A stretch of 15,158 nucleotides of DNA from the NCBI GenBank assembly GCA_030049955.1, contig JASIJX010000199.1, positions 1 through 15,158 on the forward strand. Reading direction: 5' to 3'. The notes beneath the pieces were generated by a model. The model was not told the origin of the DNA and ran no database searches. It worked only from the letters and a program-made list of their open reading frames with translations. Source of the DNA: Acidobacteriaceae bacterium. Its GTDB lineage: Bacteria; Acidobacteriota; Terriglobia; Terriglobales; Acidobacteriaceae. Positions 7,340-13,635 of the stretch are shown here, piece after piece (position 1 is the first letter of the stretch; the number at the start of each line of letters is the position of its first letter). Made by a program: the position numbers and the translations under genes.

Positions 7340-9031
7340 ATGGGCGAAACCTCCATGCAATCATCTTTCTGGCGCCGGCACGGTTGGCTCAAATGGCTGG
7401 CGGGGGTGGTTCTACTGCTTCTCGTCGCCCTGGGTGTAACCGTCTCCATCGTCCTCCACCGCGCCGAACCGTTCTTGCGAGCGCTTATCATAGAGCGCCT
7501 TCAGGACCGCTTTCATGCCCGCGTCGAGCTCGACAGTTTCCATGTCTCGCTGATGAACGGCCTTTGGGCCGAGGGTGAAGGCCTGCGCATCTGGCCGCCT
7601 GCTCAGGTGGCCGGGTTTGCCGCGAACTCCAGCACCCCGCCCAGGCCGCTCATCAACCTGGCCGAGTTCCGCTTTCACGCCCCGCTGCACTACAAGCGCG
7701 GCGAGCCCATCCACATCTACCGCGTGGAGCTGCGCGGCCTGAGGATCGACGTGCCGCCGCGCCCGCACTCTACACGCCAGAATGAGCCAGCCGCTACCGG
7801 CGTCGAACCCGGGGTCCCCGCGGACAGGCCTTCGTCCGCGGGGTGGGAATCCCGCCTTCCAGGCTCCGAGCTGTTTCACTTCAAGATCGACAACATCGTC
7901 TGCACAGGCGCACAGCTAACGCTCGAATCCTCGAACCCCGCCAAGCAGCCGCTGGTCTTCGCCATCCAGACCATCAAGATGATGCACCTGAGCCCTGATG
8001 GCTCGATGAGCTTTGAGGCCGAGCTGACAAACCCCAAACCCGCCGGATTGATCCTCACCAAAGGCAGCCTTGGGCCCTGGACCGTCGAAGACCCGGGCGT
8101 GACCGCGATAAAGGGCGATTACAAATTCGAGCACGCCGACCTGAGCGTCTTCAAAGGTATCTCCGGTACGCTGAGTTCCACTGGCAGCTACCAGGGCACG
8201 TTGCGCGACATGAATGTTCAGGGCCACACCGACACGCCGAATTTCGCGCTTGCGCACTTCGGCACGGCCCTGCCGCTCAGCACCGACTTCCGCGCCCGCG
8301 TAGACGGAACCAATGGCGATACATGGCTCGACCAGGTGAACGCTGTGCTGGGGAGTTCGCACCTGAACACCTCAGGAAAGATCGTGCAAGTGATCGAATC
8401 CCGCGACAGCAGCGGCAAGCCGGAGCCGCCGCACGCCGTCGGCCGCGAGATCGCGCTGAACGCAACAGTGGATCACGGTCAGATCGCCGACTTTCTGCGC
8501 CTCACCAGCCACACTGGCGATCCAATGCTGACCGGAACGCTGCACTTGAAGACCGTCATCGAGATTCCGCCTGGCACGAACCCCATGCACGAGCGCCTGC
8601 GGCTCAACGGCCGCTTCCTGCTCGAGTCGGCGCAGTTCACCAGCCCCAAAATACAGGAACGGATCGGCGAACTGAGCCTGCGCGGCCAGGGCAAGCCGGA
8701 GGATGCGAAACACCCCGAAACCGCAGATGTCCGCTCGACGATGACCGGCGATTTCTCTATGGACGACGGCGTTCTCACGCTTCCGAACCTCGTCTACACG
8801 GTTCCCGGCGCTGAGATCGACATGAAGGGTACCTATACCGTTGATGGCGGGGGGCTGGCCTTCAATGGCACGGCGAAAATGCAGGCCACGCTCTCGCAGA
8901 TGGTAGGTGGCTGGAAGGGAATGCTCCTGAGTCCGGCTGACCGCTTCTTCAAAAAAGACGGCGCCGGCACCAAAGTCGGCGTCCACGTCGATGGCACCCG
9001 CGAAGATCCTCACTTCGGCATCGATTTTTGA
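7340..9031 (+). CDS. AsmA-like envelope protein
   Basis: 563 residues. A short basic N-terminus is followed by one membrane helix at about 19-40 (WLAGVVLLLLVALGVTVSIVL). The long remainder, presumably periplasmic, is rich in beta strand. The start after the helix (FLRALIIERLQDRFHARVELDSFHVSL) is the usual entry to AsmA/TamB-type proteins. The C-terminal part (430-563) has the repeating FSMDDGVLTLPNLVYTVPGAEIDMKGTY pattern of the AsmA C-terminal domain. AsmA-like proteins form lipid-carrying grooves or affect outer-membrane assembly; here that is inference from family. Residues about 153-174 are a low-complexity Pro/Gly/Ser insert encoded by an inverted repeat at 7816-7843. ATG at 7340 is used; ATG at 7355 is equally possible because neither has a good Shine-Dalgarno sequence. 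It is transcribed away from the zinc-ribbon gene and ends 28 bp from the convergent regulator gene. Confidence 0.8.
   Translation: MGETSMQSSFWRRHGWLKWLAGVVLLLLVALGVTVSIVLHRAEPFLRALIIERLQDRFHARVELDSFHVSLMNGLWAEGEGLRIWPPAQVAGFAANSSTPPRPLINLAEFRFHAPLHYKRGEPIHIYRVELRGLRIDVPPRPHSTRQNEPAATGVEPGVPADRPSSAGWESRLPGSELFHFKIDNIVCTGAQLTLESSNPAKQPLVFAIQTIKMMHLSPDGSMSFEAELTNPKPAGLILTKGSLGPWTVEDPGVTAIKGDYKFEHADLSVFKGISGTLSSTGSYQGTLRDMNVQGHTDTPNFALAHFGTALPLSTDFRARVDGTNGDTWLDQVNAVLGSSHLNTSGKIVQVIESRDSSGKPEPPHAVGREIALNATVDHGQIADFLRLTSHTGDPMLTGTLHLKTVIEIPPGTNPMHERLRLNGRFLLESAQFTSPKIQERIGELSLRGQGKPEDAKHPETADVRSTMTGDFSMDDGVLTLPNLVYTVPGAEIDMKGTYTVDGGGLAFNGTAKMQATLSQMVGGWKGMLLSPADRFFKKDGAGTKVGVHVDGTREDPHFGIDF
7816..7843. 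repeat. Perfect 10-bp inverted repeat (REP-like palindromic element) within the AsmA-like gene
   Basis: CCCCGCGGAC and GTCCGCGGGG are perfect reverse complements separated by the 8-nt loop AGGCCTTC. The flanks (GGGGT before, TGGGAATCCC after) add further GC-rich partial symmetry. It is read in frame as a Pro/Gly/Ser-rich loop (GVPADRPSSAGW) with no stop codon. The form resembles dispersed palindromic repeats that I recall from Acidobacteriota genomes (CCCCG...CGGGG stems followed by TGGG), but the copy number cannot be checked here. Confidence 0.7.
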
Positions 9032-9059
9032 AGGTGGCAGCTCCTACGCGAGCCGCCGT

Positions 9060-9968
9060 TCAGGATGCGGTTGCCTGGGTCGATCCCGCGCCCATCAGCA
9101 CCAGTGAACGCTGCGCAAACGGCGAATATACGAGCATTGCCATGCAGGCAACAGCGAGACCGACATTGATGTGGTGGAGGAGCAGAAAGGGCGACAGCGC
9201 CCAAAGCACATCAAGCGCGAGAAGAAACGGCCACAGGCGAAGAAACTTCCCCCGCATGCCCGGTGCGTGAAAAAGCGCGGCGCACAGAACAAACGCGCGG
9301 ACGGGTATAAGCGTGGCCGCAGTAACGATGATGATGTTGAGCGCAAGATCCGCATGCGAGAGCGGCGCAATAAGGTCCGCGATCTCTCCCAGGTTCGCGA
9401 GCGCACCGACGTAAAAAGCCAGGTACATGAGCTGGAAAAGAACGAAGATCGTCTGGACCACAGGATGAGGCGTGTGTGGCAGATCGTGCCGCGTGGCCAA
9501 AATGCGGCCGAAAGTGCGGTCAGCGCCCGGTTGCGGCTCTGGCTCGGCCGGTGAAGCAGTTGCGAGAGCCGTATCCGGAGCCGTGCCGGAAACCGCCGGC
9601 TCTCCGTTTTCGGTCGCCATGCTGTCGCCTGCGATCCGCTCCACGGGCGCCACGAAGCGGTAGCCGCGTCGGGCCAGCGTTTCGATAAAGCGCGAATTGC
9701 CGGCGGTGTCGCCCAAAGCCTCGCGCAAGCGGTTGATGGCCGAGTTTACCCCGTGCTCATAGTCAACAAAAGTGCCCTCGGGCCATAGCTCACGGCAGAT
9801 TTCATCGCGCGTGAAGAGTTCTCCGGGACGGTCGACAAGCATAAGCAAAAGCTGGAATGGCTGGGCATTCAGGCGCACGCGGACGCCCTGGCGGCGGAGC
9901 TCGCCGGTGGTGGCGTCGGCCTCGAAGGTGCCAAAGCGATAGCGGCGGGCTGGGTGCGGGTCGGGCAT
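9060..9968 (-). CDS. Winged-helix (OmpR/CadC-type) regulator with C-terminal multi-pass membrane domain
   Basis: 302 residues from the ATG at 9968. Residues 10-107 are a trans_reg_C winged helix: RYRFGTFEADATTGELRRQG, a hydrophobic helix QPFQLLLMLVDRPGELFTRDEICRELWP, the recognition helix region VDYEHGVNSAINRLREALGD, and the wing RFIETLARRGYRFVAPV. This is the DNA-binding form of ToxR/CadC and many Acidobacteriota regulators. A Pro/Ala/Glu-rich linker (112-150) leads to about four hydrophobic helices (about 170-192, 208-232, 243-264, 266-286). The usual TolB/WD40 or TPR sensor is absent. The protein therefore probably binds DNA while held in the membrane. Upstream in-frame Met codons (10145, 10022) would add residues unrelated to the fold and overlap the divergent gene. 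It diverges from the exported-protein/phosphatidyltransferase operon, a likely but unproven target. Confidence 0.85.
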   Translation of the reverse strand: MPDPHPARRYRFGTFEADATTGELRRQGVRVRLNAQPFQLLLMLVDRPGELFTRDEICRELWPEGTFVDYEHGVNSAINRLREALGDTAGNSRFIETLARRGYRFVAPVERIAGDSMATENGEPAVSGTAPDTALATASPAEPEPQPGADRTFGRILATRHDLPHTPHPVVQTIFVLFQLMYLAFYVGALANLGEIADLIAPLSHADLALNIIIVTAATLIPVRAFVLCAALFHAPGMRGKFLRLWPFLLALDVLWALSPFLLLHHINVGLAVACMAMLVYSPFAQRSLVLMGAGSTQATAS

Positions 9969-10143
9969 ATGGATCGAGCGCAGCCCCAGTGTAGCGGATG
10001 AGAAGTCCTTCGTGGCCTTCATAGCACAGTGAGAAGCTGGCGTAAGACCTTGTTTCCCAGAGACCTGCACCGTGAGGATTAGATGTCCCCGGAATGAGGC
10101 GTCGTGCATTGCCTCGGTCGCCGCGCCGGTGCAAATTTCTTCC
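9969..10143. promoter_or_regulatory. Divergent promoter region between the membrane regulator and the exported-protein operon
   Basis: This 175-bp region separates two divergent genes. It contains one -10-like TACACT on the minus strand at 9988-9993. I found no strong inverted or direct repeat that would mark an operator, no Shine-Dalgarno sequence before 10144, and no small gene or RNA fold. Confidence 0.4.
9988..9993 (-). promoter_or_regulatory. Candidate -10 hexamer TACACT for the winged-helix regulator
   Basis: TACACT on the minus strand lies 19 nt before the ATG at 9968. A transcript from here would have a leader of about 12 nt containing a GGGG run. It supports 9968 over the upstream in-frame Met codons. 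Confidence 0.35.
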
Positions 10144-10968
10144 ATGAAGCGCGGCGGACTCTTTCAGGTTCATCTCCGGGCGGCAATCCTGGCCGCATCG
10201 ATCATGCTGCTCGGGGCGTTCAGCCCGCACTGCGCGGCCGAGCAGCTCAGCACGCAGGCAGCGGCTGGCTTCGACGTCTATTCAGGCGCAGTCGAAGGCC
10301 GGTTGGCTGCACAGCACCGCTCAACTGCCTTCGTAGCCGGTATTGCGGGCCCACAAACCGCCGCCCGCCTGCGCCAGGGCGACATCATCGTCGAAAAGCT
10401 CACGCCGGCGCATGGGCTCGAGTTGCCAGGCGCCATGCTGCACGATTGGCGCGGCACAGCCTTCGCACCCGGAGCTACGGCAGCCGGATTTGAGAAGCTG
10501 ATGCGGAATTTCGTCGCCTACCCGCATTGGTACGCACCACAAGTCGTATCGGCACGCGTACTCACGCAGCAGGGCAACCGATATCGGGTCGTAATGCGCG
10601 TCGAGCAGAAGCACGTAATAACGGTAGTGATGGACACAAGCTACGACGTGGCGTTCACCCGCCTGGACCCCCAGCGCGGCTACAGCATTTCGCGCAGCAC
10701 ATGGATCGCAGAGATCGACCAACCAGGCACTGCCAGAGAGCGAACACTGCGCCCCGATGAGCAGCACGGATTTCTGTGGCGGCTCAACACTTATTGGAGC
10801 TATGAGGAGCGCGACGGCGGCCTTTATCTGCAGATCGAAACCGTCTCACTCACGCGAGCCGTCCCAATGGGACTTGGCTGGGCCGTGGGGCCGTTCGTGG
10901 AGAGCGTTCCGCGTGACTCGCTGGAGTTCACGCTGCAAAAAACCTGTGAAGCACTGCGAAGAATGTGA
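10144..10968 (+). CDS. Exported protein of unknown function, possible SRPBCC/START-like fold
   Basis: 274 residues. The first 32 form a signal peptide: MKRGG, a hydrophobic core LRAAILAASIMLLGAF, then SPHCAA with probable cleavage before Glu33. The cysteine is not in a proper lipobox. The mature part has no catalytic motif that I recognise. Its C-terminal half alternates strands and loops (YDVAFTRLDPQRGYSISRST, FLWRLNTYWSYEERDGGLYLQIET, SLTRAVPMGLGW) and ends in a long helix (DSLEFTLQKTCEALRRM). That order fits a Bet v1/START-type ligand-binding fold, and similar exported proteins occur across Acidobacteriota; both statements are inference. ATG at 10144 is chosen because it starts the signal peptide; the frame is open back to 10072, whose residues do not fit. 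It is followed 15 bp later by the phosphatidyltransferase gene, so the two likely form an operon. Confidence 0.75.
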   Translation: MKRGGLFQVHLRAAILAASIMLLGAFSPHCAAEQLSTQAAAGFDVYSGAVEGRLAAQHRSTAFVAGIAGPQTAARLRQGDIIVEKLTPAHGLELPGAMLHDWRGTAFAPGATAAGFEKLMRNFVAYPHWYAPQVVSARVLTQQGNRYRVVMRVEQKHVITVVMDTSYDVAFTRLDPQRGYSISRSTWIAEIDQPGTARERTLRPDEQHGFLWRLNTYWSYEERDGGLYLQIETVSLTRAVPMGLGWAVGPFVESVPRDSLEFTLQKTCEALRRM

Positions 10969-10973
10969 TGAAC

Positions 10974-10978
10974 GGAGG
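10974..10978 (+). promoter_or_regulatory. Shine-Dalgarno GGAGG for the CDP-alcohol phosphatidyltransferase
   Basis: GGAGG lies 5 nt before the ATG at 10984, in the 15-bp gap between the two operon genes. It favours 10984 over the in-frame ATG at 11005. Confidence 0.65.
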
Positions 10979-10983
10979 ATGCG

Positions 10984-11670
10984 ATGAATACTGGAGTTGC
11001 GGGGATGAAGTTTCAATCAGCGCGGCGCGTAAACCGCTCACTCACCGCCGCTGCCGAAAAGCGTTTGCTGGTATGGATAGCCGAGCGTGCGCCGCGATGG
11101 GTCACCTCGGACGCTCTCACGCTGCTCGGCTTTGGTGCACAGATGGCAGCGGGGCTGTCTTTTGCACTGGTGAGACTCGACCGGCGGGCGCTGCTCGCAG
11201 TCATCTTCTGCCTCGCGCTTAACTGGCTTGGCGATAGTCTGGACGGTACGCTGGCGCGCGTGCGCCGTCAGGAGCGACCCCGTTACGGGTTTTACGTCGA
11301 CCACATCGTCGACATATTTGGCGCAACCGTCCTGATGTGCGGGCTCGGAAGTTCGGGGCTGTTGCATTGGCAAACAGCCATCGCCATGCTCGTCGCCTTT
11401 CTCCTGCTTTCGGCGGAAAGCTATCTGGCAACATACACGCTCGGCTGCTTCGAGCTCTCACAGCGGCTCTTCGGGCCTACGGAGATCAGGATTCTGCTGG
11501 CGCTGGGTTGCACGGCTGCACTACGCAGCCCATATGCAACGATCCTTGGCCGCCATTTCCTGCTGTTCGACCTCGGCGGAGCCATTGCCGCCGCGCTCAT
11601 GCTGCTTATGGCAATTGCTGTTGCCGCCCAGCATATCCTCGCTCTCTATCGGCAGGAACCGATCCAATGA
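10984..11670 (+). CDS. CDP-alcohol phosphatidyltransferase family membrane enzyme
   Basis: 228 residues with about five to six hydrophobic helices. The family signature is complete: D84-x2-D87-G88-x2-A91-R92-x9-G102-x3-D106-x3-D110 (GDSLDGTLARVRR, YGFYVDHIVD). These aspartates bind two metals and the CDP-linked donor. Members transfer a phosphatidyl or similar group from a CDP-alcohol to an acceptor alcohol (glycerol phosphate, inositol phosphate, serine and others). The acceptor cannot be read from sequence, and the protein is not clearly PgsA or PssA. It is translated from a good Shine-Dalgarno sequence 15 bp after the exported-protein gene and ends 6 bp before a strong terminator hairpin. 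A role in making a particular membrane lipid, with the exported protein as possible lipid binder, is speculation from context. Confidence 0.88.
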   Translation: MNTGVAGMKFQSARRVNRSLTAAAEKRLLVWIAERAPRWVTSDALTLLGFGAQMAAGLSFALVRLDRRALLAVIFCLALNWLGDSLDGTLARVRRQERPRYGFYVDHIVDIFGATVLMCGLGSSGLLHWQTAIAMLVAFLLLSAESYLATYTLGCFELSQRLFGPTEIRILLALGCTAALRSPYATILGRHFLLFDLGGAIAAALMLLMAIAVAAQHILALYRQEPIQ

Positions 11671-11676
11671 AATATA

Positions 11677-11704
11677 AAGCGGCCGCCAGCGCAGGCGGCC
11701 GCTT
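11677..11704. terminator. Bidirectional intrinsic terminator
   Basis: An 11-bp perfect stem (AAGCGGCCGCC / GGCGGCCGCTT) encloses the 6-nt loop AGCGCA. On the plus strand it begins 6 nt after the phosphatidyltransferase stop and is followed by CGCTTTATC. On the minus strand it lies 25 nt after the stop of the small Asn-rich membrane protein gene and is followed by TATATTTCATT, a better T-rich tail. It therefore serves both convergent genes. Confidence 0.85.
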
Positions 11705-11729
11705 CGCTTTATCGGGAGGATCCACTGTT

Positions 11730-12089
11730 TCACGGTTGTGGCGGCGCCGCCGGAGCGTTGTTGTTAGGAGCTGGCTGGCCATTGGGCGCATTCGCCCCGT
11801 TATTCGGCTGCCCGTTGTTCGGCCCCGTAATCGCCGGATTGTTATTCGTGCCTGGTCCGATCGTGCGGTTGTGATGGGCATGCGAGATCGCCCACCAGAG
11901 GAACAGGGCAGCCACAATGAGCCACATCCATCCCCATCCGCGACGTCTGCGGCGCATCTGGAGATCATTGCGCCGACCTACGTCATTTTCGTACTTATAT
12001 CGGGCGTCGTCTGATACTCGCTTGCTCTGGGTCTCATCGTACTCGCGGCGCCACTCGTCATCGGGTTCTTGTCGCTGCGGTAATGCCAT
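11730..12089 (-). CDS. Small single-pass membrane protein with Asn/Pro/Gly-rich tail
   Basis: 119 residues, no family recognised. The N-terminal 45 residues are highly charged (EPDDEWRREYDETQSKR). A cluster of five Arg (46-50) follows, then one membrane helix at about 51-70 (GWGWMWLIVAALFLWWAISH) rich in Trp. The last 46 residues are low complexity, made of Asn, Pro, Gly and Ala (TNNNPAITGP, NNGQPNNGANAPNG). By the positive-inside rule the charged end is cytoplasmic and the Asn-rich tail is outside. Start at 12089 is set by GAGGAGG with an 8-nt spacer; the upstream in-frame GTG at 12098 overlaps that site. It is 163 bp downstream of another small membrane protein gene on the same strand, with a 16-bp palindrome in the gap. 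Confidence 0.75.
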   Translation of the reverse strand: MALPQRQEPDDEWRREYDETQSKRVSDDARYKYENDVGRRNDLQMRRRRRGWGWMWLIVAALFLWWAISHAHHNRTIGPGTNNNPAITGPNNGQPNNGANAPNGQPAPNNNAPAAPPQP

Positions 12090-12097
12090 CTTGCACA

Positions 12098-12104
12098 CCT
12101 CCTC
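12098..12104 (-). promoter_or_regulatory. Shine-Dalgarno GAGGAGG for the Asn-rich small membrane protein
   Basis: GAGGAGG lies 8 nt before the ATG at 12089. The spacer TGTGCAAG is almost the same as the spacer before the next small gene (AAGTGCAAGA region), giving the two genes near-identical translation starts. Confidence 0.7.
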
Positions 12105-12190
12105 GAGCTCATCGGCTCGCCGGCATGCTTCTGGCTGGGATTTCCGGCGGCTGATTCAAGCCATACGATGGAGGGCGCGGAATGCAGGAT

Positions 12191-12206
12191 GCCGCGATAT
12201 CGCGGC
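12191..12206. promoter_or_regulatory. 16-bp perfect palindrome, possible operator
   Basis: GCCGCGATATCGCGGC is its own reverse complement over all 16 bases with an AT-rich centre. It is intergenic, 47 nt after the stop of the 78-residue gene and 102 nt upstream of the 119-residue gene on the minus strand. It could bind a dimeric regulator. As a hairpin it would have a stem of about 6 bp with no T tract, so it is a poor terminator. Confidence 0.45.
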
Positions 12207-12252
12207 TTGATGTGATGAGGTCAAAGATCCGGGCGGACGGTAGCTGTAAGTT

Positions 12253-12489
12253 CTAGATACCCATGCCGAATTCGCTGGCAGGCTGCTCGCCGGCATTGGC
12301 ATAAAAGTCATAGGGCGTACGGTGGCTGAACTTGTACCGGCTGCGCAGCTCCACGCCAACCAGGATGCCGATGGTGGCCACGGCCATTCCCATGGAGAAC
12401 CAGCCGACAATCCGCAGAGCGTTCGAGCCGCGCCGTGCGATTGCGGCGCCTTCTCCGGCCGGTGTAAGGGGTTCCAGATCCATGGGCAT
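12253..12489 (-). CDS. Small single-pass membrane protein
   Basis: 78 residues, no family recognised. A soluble, slightly acidic N-terminus (MPMDLEPLTPAGEGAAIARRG) leads into one membrane helix at about 25-47 (LRIVGWFSMGMAVATIGILVGVE). A basic/aromatic stretch (LRSRYKFSHRTPYDFYANAGE) and a short neutral end follow. Topology is uncertain because positive residues flank both sides of the helix. The start at 12489 is set by AGGAGGA with a 9-nt spacer; an ATG two codons later (12483) is less well spaced, and the frame extends upstream without a better site. It lies 95 bp after the deaminase gene on the same strand and 163 bp before the other small membrane protein gene. Confidence 0.7.
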   Translation of the reverse strand: MPMDLEPLTPAGEGAAIARRGSNALRIVGWFSMGMAVATIGILVGVELRSRYKFSHRTPYDFYANAGEQPASEFGMGI

Positions 12490-12498
12490 TCTTGCACT

Positions 12499-12505
12499 TC
12501 CTCCT
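12499..12505 (-). promoter_or_regulatory. Shine-Dalgarno AGGAGGA for the 78-residue membrane protein
   Basis: AGGAGGA lies 9 nt before the ATG at 12489 and 15 nt before the ATG at 12483, so the first is favoured. The leader matches that of the 119-residue gene at AGGAGG and GTGCAAGA. Confidence 0.65.
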
Positions 12506-12584
12506 GTTGGCATCATCATAATAGCGCACCTTCTGCGCGGCTGGCCTCACTCGAATGTAGGGGAAACATGCCGCTTATTTACTA

Positions 12585-13601
12585 TTACTTTTGAGAGTCA
12601 ACGCGGGCAATCCAGCGGGCCTTTTCCGATTCGGGAAGAAAACTGGCCCGAAATGAATTGGATGCGAGTTGCCGCAGTTGGTCGCGCGTAAATCCCAGCT
12701 CGACATGCGCCAGCAGGAATTCGTTGGCCAGATCTGAGCCGAAAAACGCCGGATCGTCCGAGTTAAGCGTGACCAGCAGGCCCAGATCGAAGCAGCGGCG
12801 CAGCGGATGATCGGCAAACGAGCCGCAGACCCCGGTGCGGACGTTCGATGTGGGATTCATCTCCAGTGGGGTGCTCCGCACCCTTAGCTCTTGGACAAGT
12901 GCCGCGTCGTCTAGCACGCTCAGCGCATGCCCGATGCGCTCTGAACCGATGGCCAACGCCTCCCATATTGCTTCCGGGCCGGTGGTTTCGCCGGCATGGT
13001 TGGTAAGTCGTAAACCGATCTCTGCAGCTTCAGCGTAAAGAGCTTGGAATTCCTTTGACCCGCAGCGCCGCTCGTCGCCGCCCAGCCCGATGCCGATGAT
13101 CGAAGGGTGGCCGGCGCGCAGCTCGGCGGCTTTGCGGAAGACCCGCTCGGCTTCCGGGAGTGTGAAATGCCGGACTGCGTCGAAGATCCAGTAGACCGAG
13201 AGTCCCAGCTCGCTTTCGGCCCTTTTTCGCGCCCGCTCCAGCCCTTCAAAGACCGGCTCAAAGCAGGCCGGATCGTAATTGCGCCACATATAGATAACGC
13301 CCACCGAGATGAACACCTCAGCATGCACCACCCCCTGCCGGGCCAGATGCTGCATCATCCGCCATGCCGCCAGCTCATAATCTTCAGGGTCGCGCAGCCG
13401 CTGAGTCACCGCCCTGAAGGCTTCAATGAAGCCCGTGAAATCGGCGAATTCGTAGAGAGTCTCAGCCTCGACGAGCGTAAGCGGCGCGTCATCGTGCCGC
13501 GCGCTCAGTTCCACCAGCGTGGCCGGCAAAATCGTCCCTTCAAGGTGCAGATGCAGCTCCGCCTTGGGCATCCGGCGGATGAAGTCTGCGATTTCGGTCA
13601 T
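12585..13601 (-). CDS. Adenosine-deaminase-family amidohydrolase (adenosine, adenine or aminodeoxyfutalosine deaminase)
   Basis: 338 residues, full length for the Add family, cytoplasmic. Zinc and catalytic residues are all visible: AELHLHLEGT (H17, H19), IGLGGDE (173-177 region), HAGETTGPE (H202, catalytic E205), ERIGHA (H225) and LNSDDPAFFG (D282, D283). The reaction is hydrolytic removal of the 6-amino group of a purine. Substrate is open. HLHLEG and NSDDPxFFG resemble adenine deaminases. GLGGDE and HAGETTGPE resemble adenosine and aminodeoxyfutalosine deaminases, the latter working in futalosine-route menaquinone synthesis. ATG at 13601 gives the normal family N-terminus. The frame extends to 13673 but that part overlaps the upstream gene. 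It lies 34 bp after the BamE-like gene, with a TACACT hexamer 6 nt before its own ATG and no Shine-Dalgarno sequence. Confidence 0.9.
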   Translation of the reverse strand: MTEIADFIRRMPKAELHLHLEGTILPATLVELSARHDDAPLTLVEAETLYEFADFTGFIEAFRAVTQRLRDPEDYELAAWRMMQHLARQGVVHAEVFISVGVIYMWRNYDPACFEPVFEGLERARKRAESELGLSVYWIFDAVRHFTLPEAERVFRKAAELRAGHPSIIGIGLGGDERRCGSKEFQALYAEAAEIGLRLTNHAGETTGPEAIWEALAIGSERIGHALSVLDDAALVQELRVRSTPLEMNPTSNVRTGVCGSFADHPLRRCFDLGLLVTLNSDDPAFFGSDLANEFLLAHVELGFTRDQLRQLASNSFRASFLPESEKARWIARVDSQK

Positions 13602-13607
13602 GGTTTG

Positions 13608-13613
13608 AGTGTA
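13608..13613 (-). promoter_or_regulatory. Candidate -10 hexamer TACACT, leaderless-type, for the deaminase gene
   Basis: On the minus strand TACACT is followed by CAAACC and then the ATG at 13601. The 15-base block from hexamer to ATG matches that of the molybdopterin oxidoreductase at 12 positions. It would give the deaminase its own promoter within the 34-bp gap. Confidence 0.45.
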
Positions 13614-13635
13614 GCTGGCTGGATGCGCGAAACCG

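Noticed and set aside
10072..10143. Upstream extension of the exported protein to 10072
   Set aside because: It would place 24 unrelated residues before a well-formed signal peptide and overlap the regulator's upstream region.
12524..12538. Hairpin GCGCA-CCTTC-TGCGC after the deaminase gene as a terminator
   Set aside because: Only a 5-bp stem, and the following bases on the minus strand (TATTATG) are not a T tract.
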